Shown piece by piece: positions 32,870 through 44,025 of a stretch of 64,000 bases of DNA (within the stretch, counting starts at the first letter, position 1; each line of letters starts with the position of its first letter). The stretch covers positions 14,187,954-14,251,953 of the forward strand of contig OX442417.1 in assembly GCA_949361645.1 (NCBI GenBank), in the 5' to 3' direction. Under the pieces are notes generated by a model. That model was not told the origin of the DNA, did not search any database, and saw nothing but the letters and a program-made list of their open reading frames with translations. A program made the position numbers and the translations under genes. The DNA comes from Spongilla lacustris (lineage: Eukaryota > Porifera > Demospongiae > Spongillida > Spongillidae).

Positions 32870-32877
32870 GGGGAGAT

Positions 32878-34070
32878 GGGATAGCAGGAGGACTAATGGG
32901 TATGGGGAAGATAATCTCACCACTACTCTCACCTCATTTACAACAGCTGCTCTCCTGGGTCAGCCAGTTCATTCCAGGAGCACTTTGTTGCTTGTGGAGA
33001 AAGCCACGCCTTTGGCCCCTCCTCCCCAACAGTCGGCCTCCCTCCTTACGGACACTCTGGACATCAGTGGGGTCAGCTATGTTTTTAAATCAAACTGGCA
33101 TGCCCATTGGGCCAGTGTTTACATCATGAATGTTGATTAAATTTCTCTCTTGTACCCCCCAAAGGTCAGGAAGTTCGTTCCCTTGGTGAATGTCCTCCCA
33201 CACCTGTCAGCCTTGCTGGTGTCTGATGTCTGCAAGCTTCCCCCCTCCATGATGTGTCTCTCCAAGGTGGTGGACATGCTGAGGTCATTGGACAGTGTTG
33301 ACATTGGGAGACTGAGCTGCCATATGTGTGTTTCCATGACAGCATATCATAATTGTGTTTCTCTTAGTCATGTATTGATGTACATGTAAAGGTTGGTTGT
33401 AAGCACATATGCATGTACAGTAACATGTATAGTTAGTTGTGTGTACCAATTGTTGGGTAGGAACAGAAGCAAGAGGGAGTAAGGGGAGGAGGGAGTGGGG
33501 GTGTGTTCAGGAGGGGGTGATGACTGAGGGGGAGGGAGTGGGAAGGAGGGGATGATGATAAGGGAGTGATAAGGATGGTGAAGGGGAGGGACAAAGTGTT
33601 AGTTCATATAGTGATATGAGGAAGCGTTAGGGGCACAAAAGGGACCTGATATAACCTCAGAAGAAAACGTTAAACTATTGGCGTCCACACATAGTGGGTC
33701 ACTTGATGGGTAGGAAAAGAATCAAGAGGGCATGGTGGAGGAGGGGGTGAGATGTGTGAGAGCGAGGCAGTGGGAAGGAAGGGGTGGTGGGAAGGAGTGA
33801 TGACGATGGGATAAGGTGAGGGTGTGATGGGGAGTCTTAGAAGAACACCATACAAGTAATGATTGGTGTCCATATTGCAGAGCTTTTCATTGGAGCAGAT
33901 GCTCACACTGGTGGACACCATGACCCATTTGAGTGGTGCCATGGTGACCAAAGTGATTGGCCGGCCATCTTCTGCATGTCTAAGATGTGAACATGTTGTA
34001 GTGAGCACACCTCTAAGATGTGAACATGTTGAAGTAAGCACACCTTAACATGTAAGATATGAACGCCAGA
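32878..34070 (+). pseudogene. Gene X, unit 2 copy, second part (E3-E5)
   Basis: E3 (about 32,928-33,080) includes LLGQPVHSRSTLLLVEKATP-type text. E4 (33,165-33,320) reads VRKFVPLVNVLPHLSALLVS then DVCKLPPSMMCLSKVVDMLR. E5 (about 33,880-33,985) reads SFSLEQMLTLVDTMTHLSGA then MVTKVIG and is followed by two 33-bp minisatellite units. The terminal transmembrane exon is absent. About 7.3 kb of transposons separate E2 from E3. Confidence 0.5.
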
Positions 34071-34735
34071 AACTAAAATGCGATGAAACTAGTTCTACCG
34101 TACCCGTTAATTGCACATGTATACGCGGTGTTTATTTGGGTCTGGGTGTATTGACCTCGATCAGCATTACGCGTCGGGCTCAGTATTCCGCCAGTGGATA
34201 GTCGCGCCAGTTCTCGTGAAACACCAGGTATGTCAGTAAGTATAAACATGCTATGCATGTGTATGCTAGCATATCACGTTTTGTTTATGATGTTGTATAC
34301 AAGACACATTACGCGTATCAGATTAGAGGGAATTGGTTCAAGGTTCAAAATGGCCTAGAGGTTTTACTTTGAAACAGAAGACTAGATAGTGTAGAAAATG
34401 CGGCTGGTCTGAACGAAATTGGAATCAGAATAGACGGGATGCTAGCAGGGCCGCGCGTCGAGAGGTCGGGGGATGGGTAGGGAATATAAACATCATAAAG
34501 CTGCTGTGACAGGGAGCAAATCTGCTTTGGTCTCATTCTTGAGCGTTTACTGAAGAATGGTCGAATTGTATACTACCTAATTAACGCTCAAGCCTGCCAA
34601 TTGATCCTGACGTATGTTTTGCCTAGTTTAGCATCTTTTGTGCCCGTGCATACGAATGTAGCCTAGGTACATAAATTTAGAAAAGCTTTAGTGGACCGAT
34701 GAATGAATAGACTTGAAAGCACAACGCTGACAGGT
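34071..34735. other. Shared non-coding segment, unit 2
   Basis: Matches 10,381-11,220 and 52,525-53,050. No gene supported. Confidence 0.6.
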
Positions 34736-34736
34736 G

Positions 34737-35215
34737 TTACTTATTAGCATCAAAATCATAGAATACCATTGAATGGTTGAATTTTCTGATATCAGAGTCA
34801 AAGTAGGCAGTTTGGTGGTATTTTCCCCCAGAAATTCTGTGCACCAACATCATGTCAAGGGCCAACTTTTCCATTGGGAGGCTCATATCTAAGGTGCTCA
34901 CCTTGCAATGGCTGCAAAGTAGGTTCTGTATGCACATTGTGGACATACCTCACTGAGTGGGGCATAGGCCAGGTATTGCACCTCATTGTGTGGAACAGAG
35001 AAGGAAAGCCTCCTGATGGGCAATTCATGGCACGCTCCACAGTATAGATGGAGCTCACATATGCAATGTGATGGTAATAAAGTAGGTTGAATACCATAGC
35101 TTAAACAAGATGGCATGTAGACATAATATGGAGAGCATTCAGTCAGCTGGCTAGAGATCGTTTTGTGTTTGGCTGGAATCAAAGCCAGTAACTTGGTGAC
35201 AGGCGGGTCAATCCA
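34737..35215 (-). pseudogene. Unrecognised protein fragment, frameshifted
   Basis: On the minus strand, KPVTKLLALIPAKHKTISSQ continues through HLYCGACHELPIRRLSFSVP to LSEVCPQCAYRTYFAAIAR, where a stop is met near 34,898. The overlapping next frame continues SLPMEKLALDMMLVHRISGG to a stop at 34,737. The protein-like text with CxxC pairs looks like a decayed transposon or host gene fragment, with at least one frameshift. No family recognised. Confidence 0.35.
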
Positions 35216-35708
35216 TTACTTTAGGGCATCACATCTTCAGATCTTTATGCAACGTCTCATATTTGTTTGCCTTGATATGGATACTAATTATGCTTATTGT
35301 CAATAACTTTAATGGTTTGCAACATACATGTATATCTTTCTGAATAATTGATTTTTTTGCAACTTGGACGGCTCACATTCCTGCCACGACAGCACAGATT
35401 CAGGCATCAAATTGAAGCACAACTGATCATTTTTCAGGGTGTTGAAAGGGTTAATATAAAACTTGTTTAATGTATAATAAACAATAAAGAGATCATTTGC
35501 CATATGATACTCAAGGTTTTTATTTCACCATATAGTAGTCATTGATGGTCCCAATGTTTTCCAAAAATAAAAAGTTTGAGTCTGGGCACCTTGCGCACCT
35601 AAATCTGAAGTCGCCATATTTTTCAACTTGGTTGATTTAGCAAGTAACTAGTGTATACTTAGCGGGGAGCAGTAATACATTTTATTCATACCTTTACACT
35701 GGGGTGAG
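35216..35708. other. Interval without recognised genes
   Basis: AT-rich; I see no coding or repeat structure beyond short open frames. Confidence 0.4.
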
Positions 35709-35973
35709 ATTAGTGTCTATCAATACAATGCTTCCTGCCACTGATCTAGCCATACTATACCTGCCACAGCTACCAATCCACCATCTTCAACAGACCTAGC
35801 CGCGCCACCTGCCACAGGCCTAGCTGCGCGCTACTACCAAGCCACCACCTGAAACAGAATTAGCCACGCTACCTGCGGCACCTGCCATATCTGTTGCAGG
35901 CTGCATGGCTAGGTCCGTGGCAGGTATAGTGTGGCTAGATCAGTGGCAGGAAGTGTTGTATTGCTAAATACTA
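35709..35973. mobile_element. Fold-back MITE with CTGCCAC-rich arms
   Basis: Left end TTAGTGTCTATCAATACAAT and right end complement TTAGTATTTAGCAATACAAC, followed in both arms by CTTCCTGCCACTGATCTAGC. Inner arms contain repeated CTAGCC..ACCTGCCAC words. No convincing target duplication found. Confidence 0.65.
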
Positions 35974-35989
35974 ATTCCATCCCAATTAA

Positions 35990-36711
35990 CACCGCGTCCT
36001 TGAGAAAAGTGGGTAAATTTAGGCCGTTTTAGGGGGAAGTAAAAAAAAACTAAAAGATCCGCTGATGAGTATTTTTCTTTTCAAATACAGGAATGTGTAA
36101 GTACAACTCATGAGACAACATTGGGTGCATTTTATTCAACTTGCTGGATGCTACAAATGCGGCGATATAAAAGGTGTCCATTTCGATAAAACCATATCCC
36201 ATCATCATAGAAAAACGGCAATAATCACATTGTATAAGTCAAGATGAACTTTTAAACATTTCAATGCTTTTTCAATCATATGCAATGTATTTATTGTACT
36301 ATGTGCATGCATGTGTTCTATCGTGTCTATAGAACGCTATACATTACCGCGTGCGGTTTGACTGTGCTGCTTTTCAAGCTGCTTTGCAAGTCTGCATGCA
36401 GATGTAATTTTTATTTTCAGGGAAACCAAGAGCTGCGTCGATATAGATGACTTATGCATGCTTATGAATTTACAGTATAGAAGGGAATGGGTGTAAAAGG
36501 ATAAAATGATACGCGTAGTGCCGAACTAGTTTATTTAAAGTGCGTGCATCAAAACTGTGATAGTTGCAGCTCTTATAAATTATAATGTGAACATAGTGTA
36601 AAAGGTTACTCTACTTATTTTACAACTAGTACCTGTGATTCTGTTGCTAGCGGATCTTTATATTTTTTAGTTTCCCCCTAATTCGGACCCACTTTACTCG
36701 CGGACGCAGTG
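35990..36711. mobile_element. TTAA-flanked MITE with ~70-bp TIRs
   Basis: TTAA at 35,986-35,989 and 36,712-36,715. The ends CAC[CT]GCGTCC continue with AGTGGGT, TTAGGGGGAA and AAAGATCCGCT in both arms. No transposase. piggyBac or Kolobok superfamily by TSD. Confidence 0.8.
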
Positions 36712-39164
36712 TTAACAATGGTGTGACGAAAAAAAAAATAGTGCTGAGTCTCTGTAACTAATTTAAAATTTTTTCGATAGCCGTGGTAAGACGGTTATGT
36801 AATACTACTCCTTGCTACACACTTACTTTAGATCAGAGCTCAAACAAACCATTGCGACTTCAGGTTTAGCTGCGCATGGTGCCCAGGGGTTACTGGTACT
36901 CAAACGTTTTATTTATGGAAATGATGTGAGCCCTCCATTAAAAAGATATATTTCATAAAAAAACCCATTCATATGGAGAAATTGCCCATACATAGGCGGA
37001 CATTTAGCTCTTTTTTTTCAAATTGATTTTTAAACACATGTACTAAGTACGATAAATCGGTCTGATTGTGAATCTGTAATTTATAGATTTATATCATGAG
37101 CCATTCTTGTACAAAAATCAAGACAAAAATTTAATTTCTACCGCACTAATTTATTCGTAAAGTAGACATGTTACGTAACATTTATTAACAATTATGTCAT
37201 TTATCTATAATGTTTTTAACTAATGGCGCTAGCTCACGAGACGCATAATACACAAAGCCGGGCTCTGATCATAACGTATTGCGAATAAGTAAAAGTAATT
37301 GTACATTGGCCTGACCCTTCGATATATAGCTCCCGTAAACACAGATTGAACACGCACCGCAGGATGACCGAAAGCCATAGGGATGATGTCGGCTTCGTCC
37401 AAAGTGGCCGGCCGGTCCGCAATTACTAGTAGTTCACGACGGGAGTCCCAACATGTCATCATATATGCTCCGCCATGCATATTTACCCATTCTTACAATA
37501 TTGGTGCAGCGTCCATTGTGCACGTCACGCCACCAGCCCTTTTTATGCCACCTTTCTCTATGCGGCAATTCATTATTGCCATGAAGCCTCGATCGCGATC
37601 ATCGCGCGGGCAGCATATCGTAAAAGCAGAGATAATGAAAAGCGATACTTCCTATGATATATGCTACTACATTTATAGTTTCTCTTAGCCCCTTCCGTAG
37701 TCAATCATCGACTCAATGTGATATGGGTGGGCGGACCGGCAGCGTGGGCGTTTCTCTAGAGCTGAACACATTGGCAAGCTCGAACCCGTATCTTAAACGT
37801 TTATTTCATGTCAAGATATCGAACTTCTTATAGGTTAATACATTTACCGTAGTGATCAGGTCGACGGGTCATGCTGCCCTTCCCCATCACTGAGTTACGT
37901 TTACAAATTGACAATTTTTTTAAAATAATTGATCACTTTCGCATATACCACAAAGACCCTGCTGCTCTTCTTCCTCATCGGATGGCTATCACAGCTACAA
38001 GCAAGTCTAGTGTCATATGATGAGCACCAAACAAAAAAAAAAAAAAAGATAAGTGCCTAAGTAGCATCATAGATACTTTATGGTAGCACATCTCCATGGA
38101 AACAGTTGCAAAACAAATGAACAGCTCCTGACATTGAAACCTAGAGAAAAAAAAGTGATGGTTATGCATCAGAACAAATGCCCCTACCATAAAACCAAAG
38201 CCCTCAGCATCATGCACAAAGCACACTCCATCCCCTCCCATTAGGTCCAATGCAAAGCTCAACCAAGGCATCAGGACTAGTGCTTGCCCAACAGGCCCCT
38301 GTCATTACCCCCCCCCCCCCCCCCCAACACACACACACACATTCTGCACACAGTGTGTGGTTTGTATGACTTATACATGTAACTTCTCTGTATGGTTTCT
38401 ACAGAGCTTGGGTGAATTAAAACTATACTCATTTACAAATAGAAAGGAGTATAGTGTAGGTGGTACGAAGGTGAAGAGGAAAGACACATGAACACTTAAC
38501 CTTCAGTACTCACAATAAGTCTAAGTAGGTACCATGCAGCCCCGGATCAAGCATAGCCTTGGGAGTGGGGGCCAGCTGCCCCCCCCCCCCCACTCCCCCA
38601 TGGCACACCTCTAGCAGCAATTGCCGCCCCCCCCCCCCCCCCCCCGCCCAGCCACATGCTTCCGTTCATGATTACATGCATATACCTGCGAGTAGATTAC
38701 GTGTTGCGTCATACGTAAAAAAAAGTCCGAATACTTACTGACAAATGTCACCAAAGCAGTGGAGCAGAACAGGGCATGTACAAATGTGCCCCTTCGACTG
38801 CATCCCCTCCTCCCCCCCACCCCCCACCCAGTTTTCGTGCGCCCTCTGGTAAAACCAAATTCATGTAGGTCCAGGGTAGTCTTACATGTACATAAGTACA
38901 TGCCAGTAGTTAGATAGATGTACACATGTACATGTTAGTCTTAGGCCTAATGTAGATATGGTAGTCTTAGGTAGGTACATATAAGTCCAGGATAGAAAGG
39001 CCTACATAGGTACATGTATAGGGATGTTTATTTTAAGTCTAACATCAGATAAGGTTGTGGGTTCCTTTCATGTTTAATTATATTCACAGCACAGAAGGGC
39101 AAGTTTGAAGGGAATACATGTAGACAAAAGACACAAGTAATTTTCAGAACTCAGGTAGGTACAT

Positions 39165-39570
39165 GTAAGTAAGTCTATGTAGGTCCATGTAGGGTAGGCC
39201 TATGTAGGTCCATGTAGAGGTTCATGTTCATGTAGGGGTTCATGCAGGGTAGGCCTATGTAAGTCCATGTAGGGGTTCATGCAGGGTAGGTCTATGTAAG
39301 TCCATGTAGGTGTTCATGCAGGGTAGGCCAATGTAGGTCCATGTAAGGGGGTCATACAGGGTAGGCCTATGTACATGTGTAGGTTCATGTAGGGGTTCAT
39401 GCAGGGTAGGCCTATGTAGGTCCATGTAGGGTTCATGCAGGGTAGGCCTACATGTATGTAGGTCCATGTAGGGTTCATGCAGGGTAGGCCTATGTAGGTC
39501 GATCCATGTAGGGTTCATGCAGGGTAGGCCTATGTAAGTCCATGTAGGAGGTAGGTCTACATGTAGCTTC
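39165..39570. repeat. ~36-bp minisatellite (right block)
   Basis: Mirror of 18,915-19,290, slightly longer. Confidence 0.85.
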
Positions 39571-39789
39571 AGGGCAGGCAAGGTAGCAGCACTACATGGG
39601 CCACTAACCATCAGATAAGGTTGTGGGTTCCCCTTTCAAGTTTATTATATTCACAGCACAAACCGTGGGCAGATCTTAGGATTAAGAGTAGGTACATGTA
39701 TGACAAAAGCCTTCAGTATTCTGGTACATGTACATGTAGGAACGTGTATGGGCTGGTTTTTTTAAGTATGATGTATAGGCTGATGTATA

Positions 39790-40375
39790 GAGTAAGGTGT
39801 ATAGGCTGGTGTATGGTGTATAGGCTGGTGTATGGTGTATAGGCTGGTGTATGGTGTATAGGCTGGTGTATGGTGTACAGGCTGGTGTATGGTGTATAGG
39901 CTGGTGTATGGTGTACAGGCTAGTGTATGGTGTATAGGCTGGTGTATGGTGTATAGGCTGGTGTATGGTGTATAGGCTGGTGTATGGTGTATAGGCTGGT
40001 GTATGGTGTATAGGCTGGTGTATGGTGTATAGGCTGGTGTATGGTGTATAGGCTGGTGTATGGTGTATAGGCTGGTATATGGTGTATAGGCTGGTGTATT
40101 GTGTATAGGCTGGTGTATGGTGTATAGGCTGGTGTATGGTGTATAGGCTGGTGTATGGTGTATAGGCTGGTGTATGGTGTATAGGCTGGTGTATGGTGTA
40201 TAGGCTGGTGTATGGTGTATAGGCTGGTGTATGGTGTATAGGCTGGTGTATGGTGTACAGGCTGGTGTATGGTGTACAGGCTGGTGTATGGCATATAGGC
40301 TGGTATATGGCATATAGGCTGGTGTATGGCATATAGGCTGGTGTATGGTGTATACTGTAAGCTGGTGTATGGGAA
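39790..40375. repeat. 19-bp minisatellite, ~30 units (right block)
   Basis: Unit TGTATAGGCTGGTGTATGG, the complement of the 18,010 array, with fewer units and a different order of variant units. Confidence 0.95.
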
Positions 40376-40412
40376 CACACCAGCACACACCAGCACAGCA
40401 GCACACACCTAC

Positions 40413-40498
40413 CTCCAAAGCCGCAGTAGCCTGCCTGCTTGTAGTCTTTGCAGATGTCAGGTGGATATAGTCCCAACGAACAATACAGGGGACCTTTC
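40413..40498 (-). pseudogene. RNF113-like exon c (right block)
   Basis: Same 86-bp exon as 17,884-17,969; reads KGPLYCSLGLYPPDICKDYK then QAGYCGFGG, with VRWDY in the neighbouring frame. Splice signals CTAG and GTAGGT retained. Confidence 0.75.
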
Positions 40499-40561
40499 CT
40501 AGGGGAGGGGAAAATGGCACCTACATGTAGAATGCTGTCTGCACATTATCCCGCAATGGAT

Positions 40562-40967
40562 CCCCTATGAACAAATCTTGGCATGACATGTTCCAAATTC
40601 ATGCGTGATATGTGTTTGCAAGTGTTCCAGTTTTTCTAGAGCACTGTTGAACATGCTTATGTCATTAAATTGCAGGCATATCACTCTTCTAACTTGTACA
40701 GGATGAAGAGTTTCTAAAAAGCGATTCCCCGACGAGGCATACCCGTTAATATGCTAAGGGGCGTGCTGCTTTATAACTTCTTGGGGGAACGCGTTTTAGA
40801 AACTTGTCAACCTGTACAAGTTAGAAGAGTGATATGCCTGCAATTTAATGACCTACATATAAGCATGTTTAACAGTGCTCTAGAAAAACTGGAACACATG
40901 CGACAACATATCACGCATGAATTTGGAACATGTCATGGCATGTCATGCCAAGATTATTTTGTAGGGG
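40562..40967. mobile_element. Fold-back MITE (right block)
   Basis: Mirror of 17,415-17,820. Confidence 0.8.
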
Positions 40968-41240
40968 AAGGTGTGCCCTTTATGGTGTGCTCCTTTTAAA
41001 GTGTGCCCATTAAGGTGTGCTCCTTTTAAAGTGTGCCCATTAAGGTGTGCTCCTTTTAAAGTGTGCCCATTAAGGTGTGCTCCTTTTAAAGTGTGCCCTT
41101 TAAGGTGTGCTCCTTTTAAAGTGTGCCCTTTAAGGTGTGCTCCTTTTAAAGTGTGCCCTTTAAGGTGTGCTCCTTTTAAAGTGTGCCCTTTAAGGTGTGC
41201 TCCTTTTAAAGTGTGCCCTTTAAGGTGTGCTCCTTTTGAA
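40968..41240. repeat. 30-bp minisatellite, 9 units (right block)
   Basis: Unit GGTGTGCTCCTTTTAAAGTG then TGCCCTTTAA; nine units against four in the left block. Confidence 0.95.
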
Positions 41241-41299
41241 GTGTGTGACATTTTCTGTACAGTTCATGTTCATGCATCGTGTGCTTGCTACCATACATT

Positions 41300-41305
<6 letters not shown>

Positions 41306-41344
<39 letters not shown>
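41306..41344. repeat. (CA)n microsatellite (right block)
   Basis: About 20 CA units; mirror of 17,155-17,228. Confidence 0.9.
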
Positions 41345-41346
<2 letters not shown>

Positions 41347-41447
41347 TACACAGACACACACATCACAACACTCATAGAATCGTACAATTGTATGCCACAA
41401 TATTTGGCCTCATCACATCTGCTACCACCTCCCTTGACCACACCCAC

Positions 41448-41540
41448 CTGCTGGCTGCACTCCCTTGTGAGGTCTCCCTCCCCTTGCGGCCTCGAAGTAC
41501 TCGGTGTAATTGTGTCCTCTGTATATGCTGTCCTCCATAC
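41448..41540 (-). pseudogene. RNF113-like exon b (right block), in frame
   Basis: Reads MEDSIYRGHNYTEYFEAARG onward without the 2-bp insertion of the left copy; the better preserved of the two. Fits the DDKIYRGINNYQKYM region of RNF113. Confidence 0.6.
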
Positions 41541-41787
41541 TATATATGGAAAACATACAATATTAATTAATCATCATACAACAGACTATGAGTTTTGCAG
41601 CATAGTAGGAGGACATGAATCACCATGGCAACTAGACACTGTAGATATACAAATAAAAATTTATTCTGGAGAATAATGCTGATATTGGTGTCTTTACAGG
41701 GTTAAAACTGGTGTCACTAAAGGGCTAATATCACTGTATCTGACTGGCCTATAAAGGTTTACAGCAAGTGGTGACCAGTGCCCAGAC

Positions 41788-41965
41788 CTGGTTCAAATTC
41801 TGTGCCTTCTCCATGATTCCCCGCTGGTCCCTGTTCTGTTCTGTCTCCATCTCCAAGGTGAGGGTGGCCTCCATGTCATGCCTCCCTCGCAGACTGGTAT
41901 GTGTGGGTCACCTTGCTGAGTTTGTCCTTATCTTTGTCACTGAACACTCTGAGCCTCCTCTGATG
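41788..41965 (-). pseudogene. RNF113-like exon a (right block)
   Basis: Same text as the left copy: EATLTLEMETEQNR then DQRGIMEKAQNLNQ-type ending, with the same frame break just upstream. Confidence 0.58.
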
Positions 41966-42008
41966 AAGGAAAGTGGAAGGAGAGGATCATGGAAGGAGGG
42001 AAGAGGCG

Positions 42009-42202
42009 AGGGAGGGAGGGAGGGAGGGAGGGAGGGAGGGAGGGAGGGAGGGAGGGAGGGAGGGAGGGAGGGAGGGAGGGAGGGAGGGAGGGAGGGAGGG
42101 AGGGAGGGAGGGAGGGAGGGAGGGAGGGAGGGAGGGAGGGAGGGAGGGAGGGAGGGAGGGAGGGAGGGAGGGAGGGAGGGAGGGAGGGAGGGAGGGAGGG
42201 AG
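42009..42202. repeat. (GGAG)n microsatellite, ~194 bp
   Basis: About 48 pure units; complement of the 857-bp tract in the left block. Confidence 0.97.
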
Positions 42203-42754
42203 TGGGTAAATAGGCCAACCCTGCAAAGCTAAGCTTACCATTGGTGAGCATTGATAGCTGGAATTTGAGCTGTGTACTGTGGAAAACAAGGCAGAATGTG
42301 ATCAAAACTAGCCAATTACTTTCATGTGCATTAGCACAAGGTAAAGGTTGGCATACACAGGGCGACTACCTGTTGATTTGTCGCATGCAGCTCAAATGAA
42401 TACAGGGTAAAAGTTCGTAATTGTTTAGTTTACTGATGGGTTGCGGAACATTTGTCCATATTCATTTGAGTTGCATGCGACAAATCGACTAGAAGTCGCC
42501 CGGGCCGTGTATGCCGACCTTAACACAACAACACACAGGAACTGATTCTTAGCATACATATACATGTACATACTGACATACATGCACAGAGAGAGGGGGA
42601 GAGAGGATTCATAGCCACTCACACAACAAAACGCAAACACAGTCACGCATACACACTCACACACATGCTCACACACACAATCACATACACAATCACACGC
42701 ACTCACAACATGCTCCCACACACAATCACACACACACACACACTGGCAGCTGTG

Positions 42755-43300
42755 GGGTATCTGCCATAGGATTGGTGCTTGCTATATGGGGTACTTGCCA
42801 TACGACCAGTTAACTCCATAGCTTCTTGCCATAGGGACCACTCCAACTCCATACACTGTAGCTATTAGGTGCACGTGTCTGCCATAGATTTGAGTTCATA
42901 GCTGTTAACTGTGTGATTTTCCATGCATAGCTTATTGCCATAGAGTCTACTCTATTCGACCATACATGGGGTATTCCGTAGCTGCCTGCCGTAGCTGTCT
43001 GCAATAGGGTCCGTGCACTCCCGTACCTCCGTTAGCGTAGCAGTTAGCTGTGACCTGTAGGCTTCAGTTCTGCCATAGAATCCAGTCCATAGCTGAACAA
43101 GCAACATTAGTTCCATAGCTTATTGGTCCACACCGCACTAGTACGGTATTTGTTTGCTAGCTGTCGGCTATTCCGTAGCGTTGTCTGCCATATGTCACTA
43201 TAGGGTCCACTCCATACTGTACTCAGTGTACTGTAGCTGTTAGCTGTGAGGTACTCCATATACCGTAATACCCAGTATTCCATAGCCATAGGGTCCACAG
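42755..43300. repeat. Cryptic degenerate repeat (right block)
   Basis: Mirror of 14,520-15,060. Confidence 0.55.
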
Positions 43301-44025
43301 GCAGACTTCCAGGTATGTCCCATCCTCATGGGATTGATCTTCGATATCGTCGTCTTCGTATACTGTTCGAAATCATGCGAACCAAAAGCGATGAGCAGGC
43401 CCAGTAAATAGCGGTTAATAAGTTATTTTTAAATCGCATGCATGTTAAGTTGTTGTGTACATTGTAGTGGTGGGTGGGGTAGTAGTTATAGACGTCAATA
43501 TGTACATGTACATATTATCATTAACTACATGTACTTACAAAACAGCTCGGTCTGGGCACGGCTAACTGACGAAAGAGTAGCACGTGATATTATGCGTTTT
43601 GAATGTGGGGTGTATCTCACTAACCATTCAAGGGAAGAGCGATTTGAAGGCCCTAAGCTCTGAAAAAATTATGATAAATACGGGGATTGATTACTCTCAT
43701 GTAATCCGCGAGCAGGTAAGGAAAATTTCATTTGGTTTGGAAACTATTGATGCCTGAATAAGGAAATGAGATAAAAATGAATGGATATTGGAAACCTTGC
43801 ATAATTAATGTGGAAGTGCGGATATAGGTACCTAAGTTGCGAAAAACTACACAAAATATGTCAACTAGTCCCCACATTGCAAATCCGAGAGCAGGTAGTC
43901 AATATAATTTTTTTTTCTGCAGTTAGCTGCAGTTTTCTGAATGCGTCCATACATTTTCTATGGACATTGAACTACGCAATGACCGAATACCGCGTAATCC
44001 TTTTGACCGCCAATTTCTCGATATG

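Larger units (their letters stand above)
36971..44025 (-). mobile_element. 7.1-kb mobile-looking block, right copy (inverted)
   Basis: Reverse complement of 13,792-21,499 with nearly all differences in satellite length; the unique stretches I compared look almost identical. Ends: CATATGGAGAAATTGCCC at 36,971 and GCCAATTTCTCGATATG at 44,025. The flanking sequences differ from those of the left copy (CCCATT before, TAAAGT after), so the homology stops exactly at the terminal repeats. It contains the RNF113-like exons in mirror order. Confidence 0.6.

Noticed and set aside
36971..44025. Inverted copy as a pure assembly artefact
   Set aside because: The copies differ in every satellite length and at scattered bases (for example the 2-bp difference in exon b), and each has different flanking sequence, so they are probably real, though long reads should confirm.
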